Assembly: GCA_963977005.1 (NCBI GenBank)
Contig: CAXBMQ010000003.1
Coordinates: 124,001 to 188,000 of the forward strand
From: CAXBCP01 sp963977005
GTDB lineage: Bacteria; Pseudomonadota; Alphaproteobacteria; MPNO01; UBA830
Length of the DNA: 64,000 nt
Direction: 5' to 3'
In this document: in pieces, positions 1-9,379 of the stretch
Numbering within the stretch: the first letter of the stretch is position 1
Layout of the letters: each line of letters begins with the position of its first letter
Position numbers and translations under genes: made by a program
Notes under the pieces: model-generated
The model's input: the letters and a program-made list of their open reading frames with translations, nothing else
Told to the model about the DNA's origin: nothing
Database searches by the model: none

Positions 1-630
1 GACGGCCAGGCCCCGGTTCAGGATCTCGTTGCGCTCCGAGGCGTCGAGTGGCAGGTGACGGAAAACGCTGTCGAGAAGTTCCGGGCCGCGCATCAGAAAG
101 AAGAACATCGCATAAAGCAGGACAAACCCGCTGATCATCACCGAAATCGTTACCTCGGTGACGTCGCTGATGCTGTTGAACAGAAACGAGCCAACGGCGC
201 CGGCCAAGGAGCTAAGCTTGGCTACGATCTGGGACTTGTAGGATGCCAACGCATCACGGAACGGAACCCATTCCGGGAAATTGAACGCAAGCAACTCCGC
301 GGTTCCGAACTCTCCTGACTGCAGCGCCGATACTTTCTCGCTGACGGCAAATGCCTCAGCGGCGACGAGGCCGCCAACAGCCGTCAGCGGTATCCCGACG
401 GCGATTATCAACGCCGTCAGCACGATACCCGACGACATCGCCGGGCCGGTTTTCATCCGATCGCGAACGATCTGATAAAGCGGGTAGAGCAGGGCGCTGA
501 AAATCGCCGCGACCAGCACCACGAGAACGAAATTCCGGACGACAGTGAGAAAGACGATGCCTGTCACGAGGGTCAGCACGAGAACGAATACCGTTCTGTA
601 CTGACGGCGCAGCGGATCTGGTGATGTCAT
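1..630 (-). CDS. AI-2E family transporter, N-terminal part (cut by window edge)
   Basis: This inner-membrane protein reads inward from an ATG at 630 and runs off the left edge after 210 codons, so the C-terminal part is missing. The visible part has hydrophobic segments near residues 14-32, 33-52, 68-92 and 150-178, separated by a soluble stretch at about residues 93-148. That layout, with the late LLYAMFFFLMRGPE segment, is typical of the AI-2E/PerM family of 8-TM exporters. The substrate is unknown; family members have been linked to autoinducer-2 export and Na+/H+ antiport. The gene lies tail-to-head upstream of nothing visible and shares its strand with the stress protein at 750-1595. Confidence 0.75.
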   Translation of the reverse strand, partial: MTSPDPLRRQYRTVFVLVLTLVTGIVFLTVVRNFVLVVLVAAIFSALLYPLYQIVRDRMKTGPAMSSGIVLTALIIAVGIPLTAVGGLVAAEAFAVSEKVSALQSGEFGTAELLAFNFPEWVPFRDALASYKSQIVAKLSSLAGAVGSFLFNSISDVTEVTISVMISGFVLLYAMFFFLMRGPELLDSVFRHLPLDASERNEILNRGLAV

Positions 631-749
631 CGCGTCACGCCGGGAACGGATGAATTTCCGTCGCGGTTCGGTGGCGATATTTTCTTGTCATCTGCAAACT
701 CAGGCATTTCGCCGGATAGCCCCGCTCTGTGGTGTTTTGTACGGTTGCC

Positions 750-1595
750 CTAGTTGGACAGAAGGACCGGCAGGGGCGCGCCGCTGAAGATGCTCTTGCT
801 GACCCCGCCGAAAATTCCTTCCCGCAGGCGGGAATGGCTGTAAGCACCCGCGACGAGCATGTCCGCGCCCCATGTCCGGGCATGATTGAACAGCGCCTCG
901 CTCGTGCTTTCGTCCGTCTGCGCCGCCACCGTTTGAAGCGCCGCGTTCACGCCATGATCGGCGAGCAGTTTCGCTATGCGGGTTCCGGATATATCGTCCT
1001 CCGGGGCGTCGCCCTGTTCGGCGACCATGGCGATGGCCACCGAGTCGGCCTTCGACAGGAACGGCAACGCATCGTGAACGGCTTTCGCCGCTTCGCGGCT
1101 TTCCTTCCAGCCGATCAGTATCCGTTTTCCCGCGCCCGACCCCGCGCTGTCGGGGACCAGAAGCAGCGGGCGGCCGGAATCGATAACGAGGTCTTCGGCC
1201 AGTCCCGGGTCCGGCGCCGAACCGGATGACCCCCCGTATTGTCCTGCGATAACGAGATCCGCGTAGAAGGCAGCCTCCGCCGCCGCAGAACGCGCACCCG
1301 ACATTGGCGCGTCGGTGCGAAACCACTCAGCGTCCATCGCCTGTCGGCGGGTTTCTTCCCGGAATATTTTCTCCGCGTCGCCGGCACGCTTTTCCGCCGC
1401 GTCCTGCATGTCCACGATGAGCTGGGAATTCGCCATCGCGCCGTCCGAGACGGCGGCTGCAACCGTTACATCCGGCATGACGAAAAAGCCCGTCAGACGT
1501 GCGCCGAATCCCTTCGCCACGGTGCACGCCGTTTCCACGGTGCGGGCGCTTCTTTCGGTTCCATCGACGTGGACGAGAATATTCCTGATAGACAA
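750..1595 (-). CDS. Universal stress protein, tandem UspA domains
   Basis: This cytoplasmic stress-related protein of 281 residues has two UspA folds in tandem (about residues 1-150 and 151-281), a common alphaproteobacterial architecture. The first domain opens with IRNILVHVDGTERSART and the second with KRILIGWKESREAAKA. The C-terminal GAYSHSRLREGIFGG segment matches the nucleotide-binding tail of the family. I chose a TTG start at 1595 because a perfect AGGAGGT Shine-Dalgarno sits just upstream and the fold begins there. The open frame continues 71 codons further upstream but that part looks non-coding. It is divergent from the small secreted protein at 1809. Confidence 0.88.
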   Translation of the reverse strand: MSIRNILVHVDGTERSARTVETACTVAKGFGARLTGFFVMPDVTVAAAVSDGAMANSQLIVDMQDAAEKRAGDAEKIFREETRRQAMDAEWFRTDAPMSGARSAAAEAAFYADLVIAGQYGGSSGSAPDPGLAEDLVIDSGRPLLLVPDSAGSGAGKRILIGWKESREAAKAVHDALPFLSKADSVAIAMVAEQGDAPEDDISGTRIAKLLADHGVNAALQTVAAQTDESTSEALFNHARTWGADMLVAGAYSHSRLREGIFGGVSKSIFSGAPLPVLLSN

Positions 1596-1808
1596 TCTGA
1601 CCTCCTGAACTTGGCGGCGCGAGCGGTCGCCGGAAACTTGCTCTGACCGGAAAACGTGCGAGGCGCGGCAAAGTTCCGCCGGGATCCGCTGTTTTCCGGA
1701 ACCAACCGACGCCCGGCGGCGTTGATTTATCGAGAGGGCCTGCCGGGGCGAGGATATGCCCGCAGGCCCCGGCAGCGACACCGTGCACCAGCGAAAGGAG
1801 GCCCACAC

Positions 1809-2114
1809 ATGACCGGATCGTCACTTTCAGAAATTTTCGTCTTTGCCTTCGTGGCTTATGCGGCCGCTCCGGGCCCGGTTCTTGGCCAGGCAACCCCCGA
1901 TACCGACATGAGCCCGGCGTCTTCCGCACCCGTCGTTTCGCCGTTGCCGGAGGCACCGGCGGAGAGGTTTGCGGCGTGCAGGGGAATTGAGGACCGCGCC
2001 CGGCGCGAAGCGTGTATCGAACGTCAGACGTCCAAGGGAAATCCCGCTACCGGGAGCGTGCCCGACCCGCAGGGCGGGCGCGACGGGCAGACCGACGCGA
2101 CCGCGACCGAATAG
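1809..2114 (+). CDS. Small secreted hypothetical protein
   Basis: The predicted product has 101 residues. The start at 1809 follows a strong AAAGGAGG ribosome-binding site. The first 27 residues form a hydrophobic stretch ending in a PVLGQA-like signal-peptidase site, so export to the periplasm is likely. The mature part is short and rich in Pro, Ala and Arg, with two cysteines (FAACRGIEDRARREACIERQ) that could form a disulfide. This spacing resembles small periplasmic proteins of unknown role. I recognise no domain. It is divergent from the universal stress protein gene, and the 213-base gap between them should carry both promoters. Confidence 0.6.
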   Translation: MTGSSLSEIFVFAFVAYAAAPGPVLGQATPDTDMSPASSAPVVSPLPEAPAERFAACRGIEDRARREACIERQTSKGNPATGSVPDPQGGRDGQTDATATE

Positions 2115-2285
2115 GAGTTCTACGGGCTGTTTCGCCACGATATCCGCCACCGTGCCGCTCGTCTTCGCAGGTGGCCAGCGGGGGCGGGCGCGCCGATCGA
2201 TCGCATTTTTCTGCCACATTCGGTGCCGAAGCTGTGTTCGATGATGCCGTCATCGGGTACAAAGCGCGGGTAACAGGGAAGCAGA

Positions 2286-3935
2286 ATGATACAGGAAACG
2301 GCACCGGTCCTTATTTCCGGCGGCGGGCCGGTCGGCCTCGTGCTGTCGATAGAACTTGCCTGGCGGGGCGTACGCAGCATCGTGGTCAACACCGAACCGA
2401 CGACTGCCCGCCATCCCCAGGGCAATACCCATAACGCGCGGACGATGGAGCATTACCGGCGGCTCGGCGTCGCCGACCGGGTGCGCAGCGTCGGCCTGCC
2501 GCAGGACCTGATCACCGATGTGATCTACCTGACCCGGTTTACCGGTCACGAATTCGCCCGTATCCCGATGCCGTCATCGGCCGAAAAAAAACGCCGTATC
2601 GCCGAGCGCGATATGTCTTTCCTGACGCCGGAACCCATCCACCGCTCGTCCCAGTTCTACGTCGAGCCCGAGCTGTTCGACCACGCGCAAACGCTGGATG
2701 AGATCGATTTGCGGTTCGGCTGGGAACTGGTCGATTTCACGCAATACGCCGACCGTGTGGAATCGACGATCCGGCATGCCGAAACCGGCGACACCGAGAC
2801 GATCGTCAGCCGGTGGCTCGCCGGGTGCGACGGCGCCCACGGCTATACCCGCCGCGCGCTGGAAATTCCCTACCGCGGCGAAGGCGGCGACGAGGTTGCG
2901 TTCTTTATCGGCCGCATGCTGTCGGTCTATATCGATGCGCCCGGTATTTACGACGTGATGAAGACGGACAGCGCGTGGCAGTACTGGACCGTCAACACTG
3001 ATGCCAGGACCTGTGTCGTCGCCCTGGATGCAAAGGGCAAGTTCGTCGTCCTGACGAAATATCCGGAGTCGGGCGAGCCGAATGAAGCGGACATCGCCCG
3101 GGATATCCTGAATGCCATCGGTGCGGAGATCGATATCGATATAATTTCGGTCCGCGAATGGACGGCAGGCAATGCGCTGGTGGCGGACCGGTACGGCGAT
3201 GGCCGGGTTTACCTTGCCGGCGATGCCGTGCACCTGTTCACGCCGACCGGCGGTTTCGGCATGAATACCGGCGTCGAGGACGCCGTCAATCTCGGCTGGA
3301 AGATGGCGGCGGTGCACCACGGCTGGGCGCCCGAGGCGCTGTTGGCGACGTATGAGAGCGAACGCCGCCCGATCGGTGTCCGCAATACGCAGTCGTCGCG
3401 CAAGCTGGCGAGCGATGTCGCCACTATTCAGGTGCCGGCCGCGCTCGAGGACGAGACCGCGGAAGGCGAACGGGCACGCGCCGAACTGGGCCGGCATCTG
3501 TCGGGCTTTACCGAAGAATTCGCCTCGCTCGGGATCCAGCTCGGTGCACGCTATGACGCATCGCCCCTGATCGTCCCCGACGGTTCGACGCCGCCGCCGG
3601 ATTCACCGGTCGATTATGTGCCGAGCGCGTGTCCCGGCGGGCGGGCGCCCCATATGTGGCTGGACGACGGCGCGTCGATTCACGACCGGTTCGGCAAATG
3701 GTTCACCCTGGTGCGGTTCGGCCCGGCGAAGACCGATACGGCGGCCATCGAGGCCGCGGCGAAGGCACACGCCATTCCGCTGGATGTCATCGACATCACC
3801 GAAAAGGCGGCGCGGGACCTGTACCGGTGCGATCTGGCGCTGATCCGGCCCGATCATCATGTCGCGTGGCGCGGCGATACGCTTCCCGCGGATGCGGAAG
3901 CGCTGATCCTGCAGGTCGCCGGCAACAGCCTGTAA
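2286..3935 (+). CDS. FAD-dependent aromatic monooxygenase, PheA/TfdB-type
   Basis: This 549-residue flavoprotein belongs to the group A hydroxylases that add one oxygen to a phenolic ring using NAD(P)H. The N-terminus carries the dinucleotide fold ISGGGPVGLVLSIELA (residues 10-25). A DG-type motif lies near residue 177 (WLAGCDGAHGYTRR), and the second FAD-binding motif AGDAVHLFTPTGGFGMNTG is at about residues 308-326. A C-terminal thioredoxin-like extension (about residues 400-549) is typical of the phenol hydroxylase and 2,4-dichlorophenol hydroxylase group. The true substrate cannot be read from sequence. The gene is convergent with the CoA-transferase pair, whose product chemistry (beta-ketoacid activation) is compatible with aromatic breakdown. 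Confidence 0.88.
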   Translation: MIQETAPVLISGGGPVGLVLSIELAWRGVRSIVVNTEPTTARHPQGNTHNARTMEHYRRLGVADRVRSVGLPQDLITDVIYLTRFTGHEFARIPMPSSAEKKRRIAERDMSFLTPEPIHRSSQFYVEPELFDHAQTLDEIDLRFGWELVDFTQYADRVESTIRHAETGDTETIVSRWLAGCDGAHGYTRRALEIPYRGEGGDEVAFFIGRMLSVYIDAPGIYDVMKTDSAWQYWTVNTDARTCVVALDAKGKFVVLTKYPESGEPNEADIARDILNAIGAEIDIDIISVREWTAGNALVADRYGDGRVYLAGDAVHLFTPTGGFGMNTGVEDAVNLGWKMAAVHHGWAPEALLATYESERRPIGVRNTQSSRKLASDVATIQVPAALEDETAEGERARAELGRHLSGFTEEFASLGIQLGARYDASPLIVPDGSTPPPDSPVDYVPSACPGGRAPHMWLDDGASIHDRFGKWFTLVRFGPAKTDTAAIEAAAKAHAIPLDVIDITEKAARDLYRCDLALIRPDHHVAWRGDTLPADAEALILQVAGNSL

Positions 3936-3982
3936 GCGGCACCGCGCTATTCGGCGCGATGCCCTGAATTATCAGAGAGCGG

Positions 3983-4606
3983 TCAGACCAGCGTGGCGTC
4001 GGTGGCGGCTTTCACTTCGTCTTCGGTCACGCCGTCGGCGAGTTCGACCAGCTTGAGGCCGCCTTCGACAACATCGAATACGCCCAGATTGGTGATGATG
4101 CGGTCGACCACCGCGCGCCCGGTCAGCGGCAGCGTGCATTCCCTGAGCAGCTTGGATTCGCCGGATTTGCTGGCGTGATCCATGACGACGATCACGCGCC
4201 GCACGCCGGCGACGAGGTCCATCGCGCCGCCCATGCCCTTGACCAGCTTGCCCGGGATCATCCAGTTGGCCAGGTCGCCGTTCTCGGCGACTTCCATCGC
4301 GCCCAGGATCGCCATGTCGATCTTGCCGCCGCGGATCATCGCGAAGGACTGGTCGCTGCCGAAATAGGACGTGCGGTCCAGCTCGGTCACCGTCTGTTTG
4401 CCGGCATTGATCAGGTCGGCGTCGATCTCGTTCTCGGTCGGGAACGGGCCGATGCCCAGCATGCCGTTTTCCGACTGCAGCGTCACGTCGACGCCGTCGG
4501 GAATGTAGTTGCTCACCAGCGTCGGGATACCGATGCCGAGGTTCACGTACCAGCCGTCCTGCAGCTCCTGCGCCGCGCGTTCGGCCATCTGATTGCGATC
4601 CCACAT
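3983..4606 (-). CDS. 3-oxoacid CoA-transferase, subunit B
   Basis: This 207-residue beta subunit belongs to a succinyl-CoA:3-ketoacid (or 3-oxoadipate) CoA-transferase. It has the NLGIGIPTLVSNYIP segment (residues 22-36) and the catalytic glutamate in the SENGMLG motif (E46), which forms the enzyme-CoA thioester. It lies 16 bases downstream of the A subunit in the same direction, so the two form an operon and should make a heteromeric enzyme. The sequence does not say whether the substrate is acetoacetate (ScoB) or 3-oxoadipate (PcaJ). Confidence 0.92.
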   Translation of the reverse strand: MWDRNQMAERAAQELQDGWYVNLGIGIPTLVSNYIPDGVDVTLQSENGMLGIGPFPTENEIDADLINAGKQTVTELDRTSYFGSDQSFAMIRGGKIDMAILGAMEVAENGDLANWMIPGKLVKGMGGAMDLVAGVRRVIVVMDHASKSGESKLLRECTLPLTGRAVVDRIITNLGVFDVVEGGLKLVELADGVTEDEVKAATDATLV

Positions 4607-4622
4607 GTCTCCGGTCCTTCCC

Positions 4623-5318
4623 TTAAGCCGCTCTGACGGTGCGCTGTTCGATGCGCTTTTCGTGTTCGCCCTGGATCAGCCGGGTCACGTAGATGCCCGG
4701 CGTGTGAATCAGGTCGGGGTCGAGCGCGCCGGTCGGCACGATTTCTTCGACTTCGGCGATGCAGACCTTGCCGCAGGTCGCGGCCGGCGGGTTGAAGTTC
4801 CGCGCGGTCTTGCGGTACATCAGGTTGCCCTGTTCGTCGCCTTTCCAGGCCTTGACGATCGACAGGTCGGCAACAAGGCCGCGCTCCAGGATGTAGAGTT
4901 CGCCGTCGAATTCCTTTTCTTCCTTGCCTTCGGCGATCACGGTGCCGACGCCGGTCTTGGTATAAAAGCCCGGGATGCCCGCGCCGCCCGCGCGCATGCG
5001 TTCGGCAAGCGTGCCCTGGGGGTTGAATTCGAGCTCCAGTTCGCCCGCCAGGTACTGGCGCATGAATTCCGCGTTCTCGCCGACATAGGACGAGATCATC
5101 TTCTTGACCTGCCTGGTCTCGAGCAGCAGGCCGAGCCCGAAATCGTCGACCCCCGCATTGTTCGATGCGATCGTCAGGTTCTTGGTGCCCGCGTTCCGAA
5201 TGGCGGCGATCAGCAGTTCGGGGATGCCGCACAGCCCGAAGCCGCCGGCCGCTATTGTCATACCGTCCGTCAGAACGCCGTCCAGCGCTTCGGCGGCGGA
5301 GCCATATACCTTGTTCAT
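4623..5318 (-). CDS. 3-oxoacid CoA-transferase, subunit A
   Basis: This 231-residue alpha subunit pairs with the gene just downstream. The CoA-transferase family I signature GGFGLCGIPELLI is at about residues 25-37, followed by NAGVDDFGLG and the conserved GIPGFYTKTGVGT region. I chose the ATG at 5318 (MNKVYGSAAEAL) because homologues begin there and a purine-rich site lies upstream. An in-frame start 54 bases further upstream is possible but not supported. Transfer of CoA from succinyl-CoA to a 3-oxoacid is the family reaction. Confidence 0.92.
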   Translation of the reverse strand: MNKVYGSAAEALDGVLTDGMTIAAGGFGLCGIPELLIAAIRNAGTKNLTIASNNAGVDDFGLGLLLETRQVKKMISSYVGENAEFMRQYLAGELELEFNPQGTLAERMRAGGAGIPGFYTKTGVGTVIAEGKEEKEFDGELYILERGLVADLSIVKAWKGDEQGNLMYRKTARNFNPPAATCGKVCIAEVEEIVPTGALDPDLIHTPGIYVTRLIQGEHEKRIEQRTVRAA

Positions 5319-5606
5319 AGTCGGTTTCCCTTGCGTTTCCCGATTTGTAACAACGCGTCCCGGTCGGCACAACCGCCGCGGTGGGGTGAAGTCCGGCAGG
5401 GGCGGCGGGTTTGCCGCCGACCCGGGGCGGACCGTTCAGCCTTTATGGTAAAGGCTTATAATCCTTGCATTCCCGTCTGTAGAGGGTACAACCCCGCCAA
5501 ATACGACAGTCCGCCCTGTTCTGCAGGGCGGTTACGTGTGTCCCGACCGAACGATGAGCCACCCGATAACCGGACCCACGAGACCCGTATTCCGAAAGAT
5601 AAAGTG
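5319..5606. other. Divergent intergenic region with strong hairpin in helicase leader
   Basis: These 288 bases separate the minus-strand CoA-transferase operon from the plus-strand DEAD-box helicase. Near the helicase side lies a perfect 8-bp hairpin, CCGCCCTG at 5511-5518 and CAGGGCGG at 5524-5531, with a 5-base loop. No T tract follows on the plus strand, so it does not look like a simple terminator. If the helicase promoter lies upstream, it would sit in the 5-prime leader, where cold-shock-type helicase genes often carry structured RNA. No other gene is visible. Confidence 0.4.
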
Positions 5607-7913
5607 ATGACCGACTTCGAAGGTGTCGTTCCGGCGCTTGCCGCGGCGTTGACCAAACGCAATTACGAGACGCTGACCCCCGTACAGCAGGAAGTGCTGG
5701 CCCCCGAGCTGAGGGATGCCGACATGCTGGTATCGGCCCAGACGGGGTCCGGCAAGACCGTGGCGTTCGGCCTGTCGCTGGCGCCGACCCTGCTGGGCGA
5801 CGCCGAGCGGTTTCATCATACCAAGGCGCCGCGCGCGCTGGTTGTCGCACCGACGCGCGAACTCGCGCTGCAGGTAAAGCGCGAGCTCGAATGGCTGTAC
5901 GGCGAGACCGGCGCGGCATTCGCGTCCTGTGTCGGCGGCATGGATATGCGCACCGAACGCCAGATTCTCGGGCGCGGCGTGCACATCGTGGTCGGCACCC
6001 CGGGACGCCTGCGCGATCATATCGAACGCCGCTCGCTCGACATGCGCAGCCTGCAGGCCGTGGTGCTCGACGAAGCCGACGAGATGCTCGATCTGGGTTT
6101 CCGCGAAGACCTCGAATTCATCCTCGACGCTGCCCCGCCCGAACGCCGCACCCTGATGTTCTCGGCCACCGTGCCGCGCATGATCGCAAGTCTTGCCAAG
6201 AAGTATCAGAATAACGCGGTCCGGGTGAAAACATCGGCGGAGCAGGAACAGCATGTCGATATCGAATACCGCGCGCTGAACGTCGCCAATCACGAACGCG
6301 AAAACGCGATTATCAACGTGCTGCGCTATTACGAGGCCAAGAGCGCCATCGTGTTCTGCGCGACGCGGATGGGCGTCAACCGTATGACCAGCCGGTTCAC
6401 CAATCGCGGGTTTTCGGTCGTCGCGCTGTCTGGCGAACTGAGCCAGAGCCAGCGGACCCATGCGCTGCAGGCCATGCGCGACGGGCGCGCCCGGGTGTGT
6501 ATCGCGACCGATGTGGCGGCGCGCGGGCTCGATCTGCCCAATCTCGAACTGGTGATCCATGCCGATCTGCCCGAAAACAGCCAGGCGCTGCTGCATCGCA
6601 GCGGGCGGACCGGCAGGGCGGGGCGCAAGGGCACCAGCGTCCTGATCGTGCCGCACAACCGGCGCAAACGCATGGAACGCCTGTTCTACGATGCGCGCAT
6701 CGACGCCGAATGGGCCAATCCGCCCTCGGTCGAGGAAGTCACCGAGCGCGACGATGCGCGCCTGCTCGAAGACCCGGTCCTGGTCGATGCGATCACGGAT
6801 GATGAAAAGGCATTCGTGCAGGAAATCCTGGCCCGGCATTCGGCCGAACAGGTCGCCGCCGCCTTTGTCCGCCAGTACCGCGCCGGACAATCGGCGCCGG
6901 AAGACCTGCACGATGCGCCGCCTGCGCGTGGGCGCGACGATCGGGGGCGCGACGATCGCGGTCCTGCCGGTCGTGGTGACGCGGGGCGCGGCGAAAAACG
7001 CCCGCGGCGCGACGATTTCACCGGCGGGGTCTGGTTTTCGCTGTCGGTCGGTCACAAGGAAACGGCGGAGCCCCGGTGGCTGGTGCCGATGCTCTACCGG
7101 GTCGGCAATATCGACAAGGGCGGGATCGGCGCGATCAAGGTCTATAACAGCGAATCCCACGTCGAAATCGCGCCCGGCAGCGTCGACAGGTTCGTCGAAG
7201 CGCTGGGCCCCGATGGCGTCATTGAAAAAGGGATCCGTGTCAAACGCCTCGACGGTCCGCCGCCCGAGATCCAGGAAAAGCGGGAATCCTACATCAAGAA
7301 GAAGCGCCGGGACGACAAAGGGCCGGGACCGCGCGGCCGCGCCGACCGCAATGACCGGGCGGATGGGGGCACCCGGAAAAAAGGTCCTTCCGCCGAAGCG
7401 CCGGCCTATTCCGGCGACGACAAGCCGTGGGACAAACCGCGTTCCGAGAAGCCCCGGGCGGAAAAACCTGCCGCCGACAGGCCGCGGGCGAAGCGCAACG
7501 ACGATGACGACACGGAGACCCGCTCCCGGCCGGGCAAACGGAGCTGGGAGAAATCCGGCGATAAACGCAGCGAAAATCGCGCCCGCGGAGAGAGCAGGGG
7601 CGAGAACCGGGGCGAGAACCGCGCGGAAGGTTACCGCGGGCGGCCCGGCAAGCCCGACCGCGCTGCCGGCGACGGCAAGCCGTCGCACGGCAAGCCGAAG
7701 GGCAAGAACCCCGGAAAATATGCCCGCAAGGCCCGTGCCGAAGCGGCCGGCGAAGAGCGCGCCGACCGGTCTGCCGGCGGCGGGGCGGAGCGTCCGACGC
7801 TGAAAAGCAAGAAGGGCTACAAGCCCGGCAAATCGAACTTCAAGAAAAAGGGCGCAAAGCCGCGCGGCGGTGGCGCCGACGGGTTCAGCCCGCGGAAACG
7901 CAAAACCACCTGA
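5607..7913 (+). CDS. DEAD-box ATP-dependent RNA helicase with DbpA-like C-terminal domain
   Basis: This 768-residue RNA helicase carries the full motif set in order: Q motif near residues 20-30, AQTGSGKT (44-51), PTRELA, GTPGR, DEAD in VLDEADEML (about 153-161), SAT (about 190), and HRSGRTGRAGR (about 331-341). At about residues 470-550 sits a DbpA-type RNA-recognition domain (GGVWFSLSVG to IRVKRLDGPP). The last 220 residues are a highly charged, Arg/Lys/Gly-rich low-complexity tail. The architecture resembles DeaD/CsdA of alphaproteobacteria, suggesting roles in ribosome assembly or mRNA decay. I chose the ATG at 5607 because the conserved part begins there, although the open frame runs upstream; a GTG at 5604 is directly adjacent. 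Confidence 0.92.
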   Translation: MTDFEGVVPALAAALTKRNYETLTPVQQEVLAPELRDADMLVSAQTGSGKTVAFGLSLAPTLLGDAERFHHTKAPRALVVAPTRELALQVKRELEWLYGETGAAFASCVGGMDMRTERQILGRGVHIVVGTPGRLRDHIERRSLDMRSLQAVVLDEADEMLDLGFREDLEFILDAAPPERRTLMFSATVPRMIASLAKKYQNNAVRVKTSAEQEQHVDIEYRALNVANHERENAIINVLRYYEAKSAIVFCATRMGVNRMTSRFTNRGFSVVALSGELSQSQRTHALQAMRDGRARVCIATDVAARGLDLPNLELVIHADLPENSQALLHRSGRTGRAGRKGTSVLIVPHNRRKRMERLFYDARIDAEWANPPSVEEVTERDDARLLEDPVLVDAITDDEKAFVQEILARHSAEQVAAAFVRQYRAGQSAPEDLHDAPPARGRDDRGRDDRGPAGRGDAGRGEKRPRRDDFTGGVWFSLSVGHKETAEPRWLVPMLYRVGNIDKGGIGAIKVYNSESHVEIAPGSVDRFVEALGPDGVIEKGIRVKRLDGPPPEIQEKRESYIKKKRRDDKGPGPRGRADRNDRADGGTRKKGPSAEAPAYSGDDKPWDKPRSEKPRAEKPAADRPRAKRNDDDDTETRSRPGKRSWEKSGDKRSENRARGESRGENRGENRAEGYRGRPGKPDRAAGDGKPSHGKPKGKNPGKYARKARAEAAGEERADRSAGGGAERPTLKSKKGYKPGKSNFKKKGAKPRGGGADGFSPRKRKTT

Positions 7914-8042
7914 CGCGGCAATTTACCTGACCGTCTTTCCCGGCGCGTATCTTCGCGCCGCTTGATGACCTGTGCCCGGATGACGTGATATAAACGTCGC
8001 GGATCAATCAGAACAAACGCACGGTGAGGGACATTGACTGAC

Positions 8043-8900
8043 ATGAGATACGAAGCGCCCGAGACGCTGGATGCGGCCGTCGGCCTGCTGGCCGGCGAAA
8101 GCGGACAGGTAAAGGTGCTGGCGGGAGGAACGGACGTCCTCGTCCAGATCCACGCCGACATGATCGAGCCCGACGTTATCGTCGATATCAAGAAAATCGC
8201 CGAAATGCGCGAAGTCGCCAATGAAGACGGCGCCTGGCGTTTCGGCGCGGCCGTTACCGGCAAGGAACTGATGGACAATGCCGCTTTCAACGCCGCCTGG
8301 CCGGGGGTCATGGACGGTGTCCGCCTGATCGGTTCGGTCCAGGTGCGCGGACGGGCGACCGTGGGCGGCAATCTGTGCAATGCCTCGCCGGCCGCCGACA
8401 GCGTGCCGCCGATGATCGCGGCCCGTGCCGTGGCGACCGTGATCGGCCCGAACGGCACCCGCGAGGTGCCGGTTGAGGATATCGCCGTCGGCCCCGGCAA
8501 GACCTCGCTGGAAAAGGGCGAATTCGTCGTGTCGTTCCAGCTGCCCAAACGGCCGCCCAACTCGGGCGATGCCTATCTGCGCTTCACGCCGCGAACCGAA
8601 ATGGACATTGCCGTCGTCGGCTGTGCCGTGAACCTCACGCTCGACGATTCCGGCACCTGCACGGACGCAACCGTCTCGCTCGGGGCGGTGGCCGCACGCG
8701 CGCTGATCGTCGAAGATGCCGCCAGGGCGCTGATCGGCACCAAGGTCGACGATGCCGCGATGGAGGCGCTCGCCGCCGCGGCAAGTGCGGCGGCAAGCCC
8801 CATCGACGACAAACGGGGCACCGTGGAATTCAGAACCGAAGTCGCGGGCGTGCTGGCACAGCGCGCTGCCGCGATCGCGCTGGAAAGGGCGAAATCGTAA
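8043..8900 (+). CDS. Molybdenum hydroxylase FAD-binding subunit (CoxM-like), operon 1
   Basis: This 285-residue medium subunit of a xanthine-dehydrogenase-family enzyme passes electrons from the iron-sulfur subunit to FAD. The FAD contacts LAGGTDVLVQIH (about residues 29-40) and RGRATVGGNLCNASPAAD (about 102-119) are clear. Two starts are possible, a TTG at 8034 close to the GAGGG site or the ATG at 8043. I prefer the ATG because family members begin at MRYEAP-like sequence. The stop overlaps the next start by one base, giving order M-S-L as in coxMSL operons. Confidence 0.9.
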   Translation: MRYEAPETLDAAVGLLAGESGQVKVLAGGTDVLVQIHADMIEPDVIVDIKKIAEMREVANEDGAWRFGAAVTGKELMDNAAFNAAWPGVMDGVRLIGSVQVRGRATVGGNLCNASPAADSVPPMIAARAVATVIGPNGTREVPVEDIAVGPGKTSLEKGEFVVSFQLPKRPPNSGDAYLRFTPRTEMDIAVVGCAVNLTLDDSGTCTDATVSLGAVAARALIVEDAARALIGTKVDDAAMEALAAAASAAASPIDDKRGTVEFRTEVAGVLAQRAAAIALERAKS

Positions 8901-9376
8901 TGGCCAAGCAATATGTAAGCACCACCGTCAACGGCGACCAGATGGAGGTTCTCTGCGATCCGACGCAGACCCTGCTCGACGTCCTGCGCGACGAACTGGA
9001 CATGACCGGTACCAAGGAAGGCTGCGGCACCGGCGATTGCGGCGCCTGCAGCGTGACGCTGGACGGCGTCCTGGTCTGCTCCTGCCTGGTTCTCGGGATC
9101 GAGGCAAACGGCAAGTCGGTCGAGACCATCGAGGGCATGGCCAGGGGCGAGGAACTGCATCCGCTGCAGCAGAAGTTCATCGACCATGTCGCGCTGCAAT
9201 GCGGCATCTGCACCCCGGGCCTGCTGGTCGCCTCAAAAGCGCTGCTGGAAGAAAACCCGGACCCGACCGAAGAGGAAATCCGTTACTGGCTGGCGGGCAA
9301 TCTCTGCCGCTGCACGGGCTATCACAAAATCGTCGAGGCGGTACAGGATGCTGCCCGCGAAATGAGAGGGAACTGA
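8900..9376 (+). CDS. Molybdenum hydroxylase 2Fe-2S subunit (CoxS-like), operon 1
   Basis: This 158-residue small subunit has two [2Fe-2S] clusters. The plant-type ferredoxin cysteines are in GCGTGDCGACSV with a fourth cysteine in LVCSC. The second domain has the CGICTPG and NLCRCTGYH motifs. It relays electrons from the molybdopterin subunit to the FAD subunit. The length is standard for the family. It overlaps the preceding gene by one base and is followed three bases later by the large subunit, indicating one transcript. Confidence 0.94.
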   Translation: MAKQYVSTTVNGDQMEVLCDPTQTLLDVLRDELDMTGTKEGCGTGDCGACSVTLDGVLVCSCLVLGIEANGKSVETIEGMARGEELHPLQQKFIDHVALQCGICTPGLLVASKALLEENPDPTEEEIRYWLAGNLCRCTGYHKIVEAVQDAAREMRGN

Positions 9377-9379
9377 TCC

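Noticed and set aside
5532..7688. A 718-codon open frame on the minus strand opposite the DEAD-box helicase.
   Set aside because: It is antisense to a clear helicase with all motifs and shows only Arg/Ala/Gly-rich sequence, as expected in high-GC DNA.
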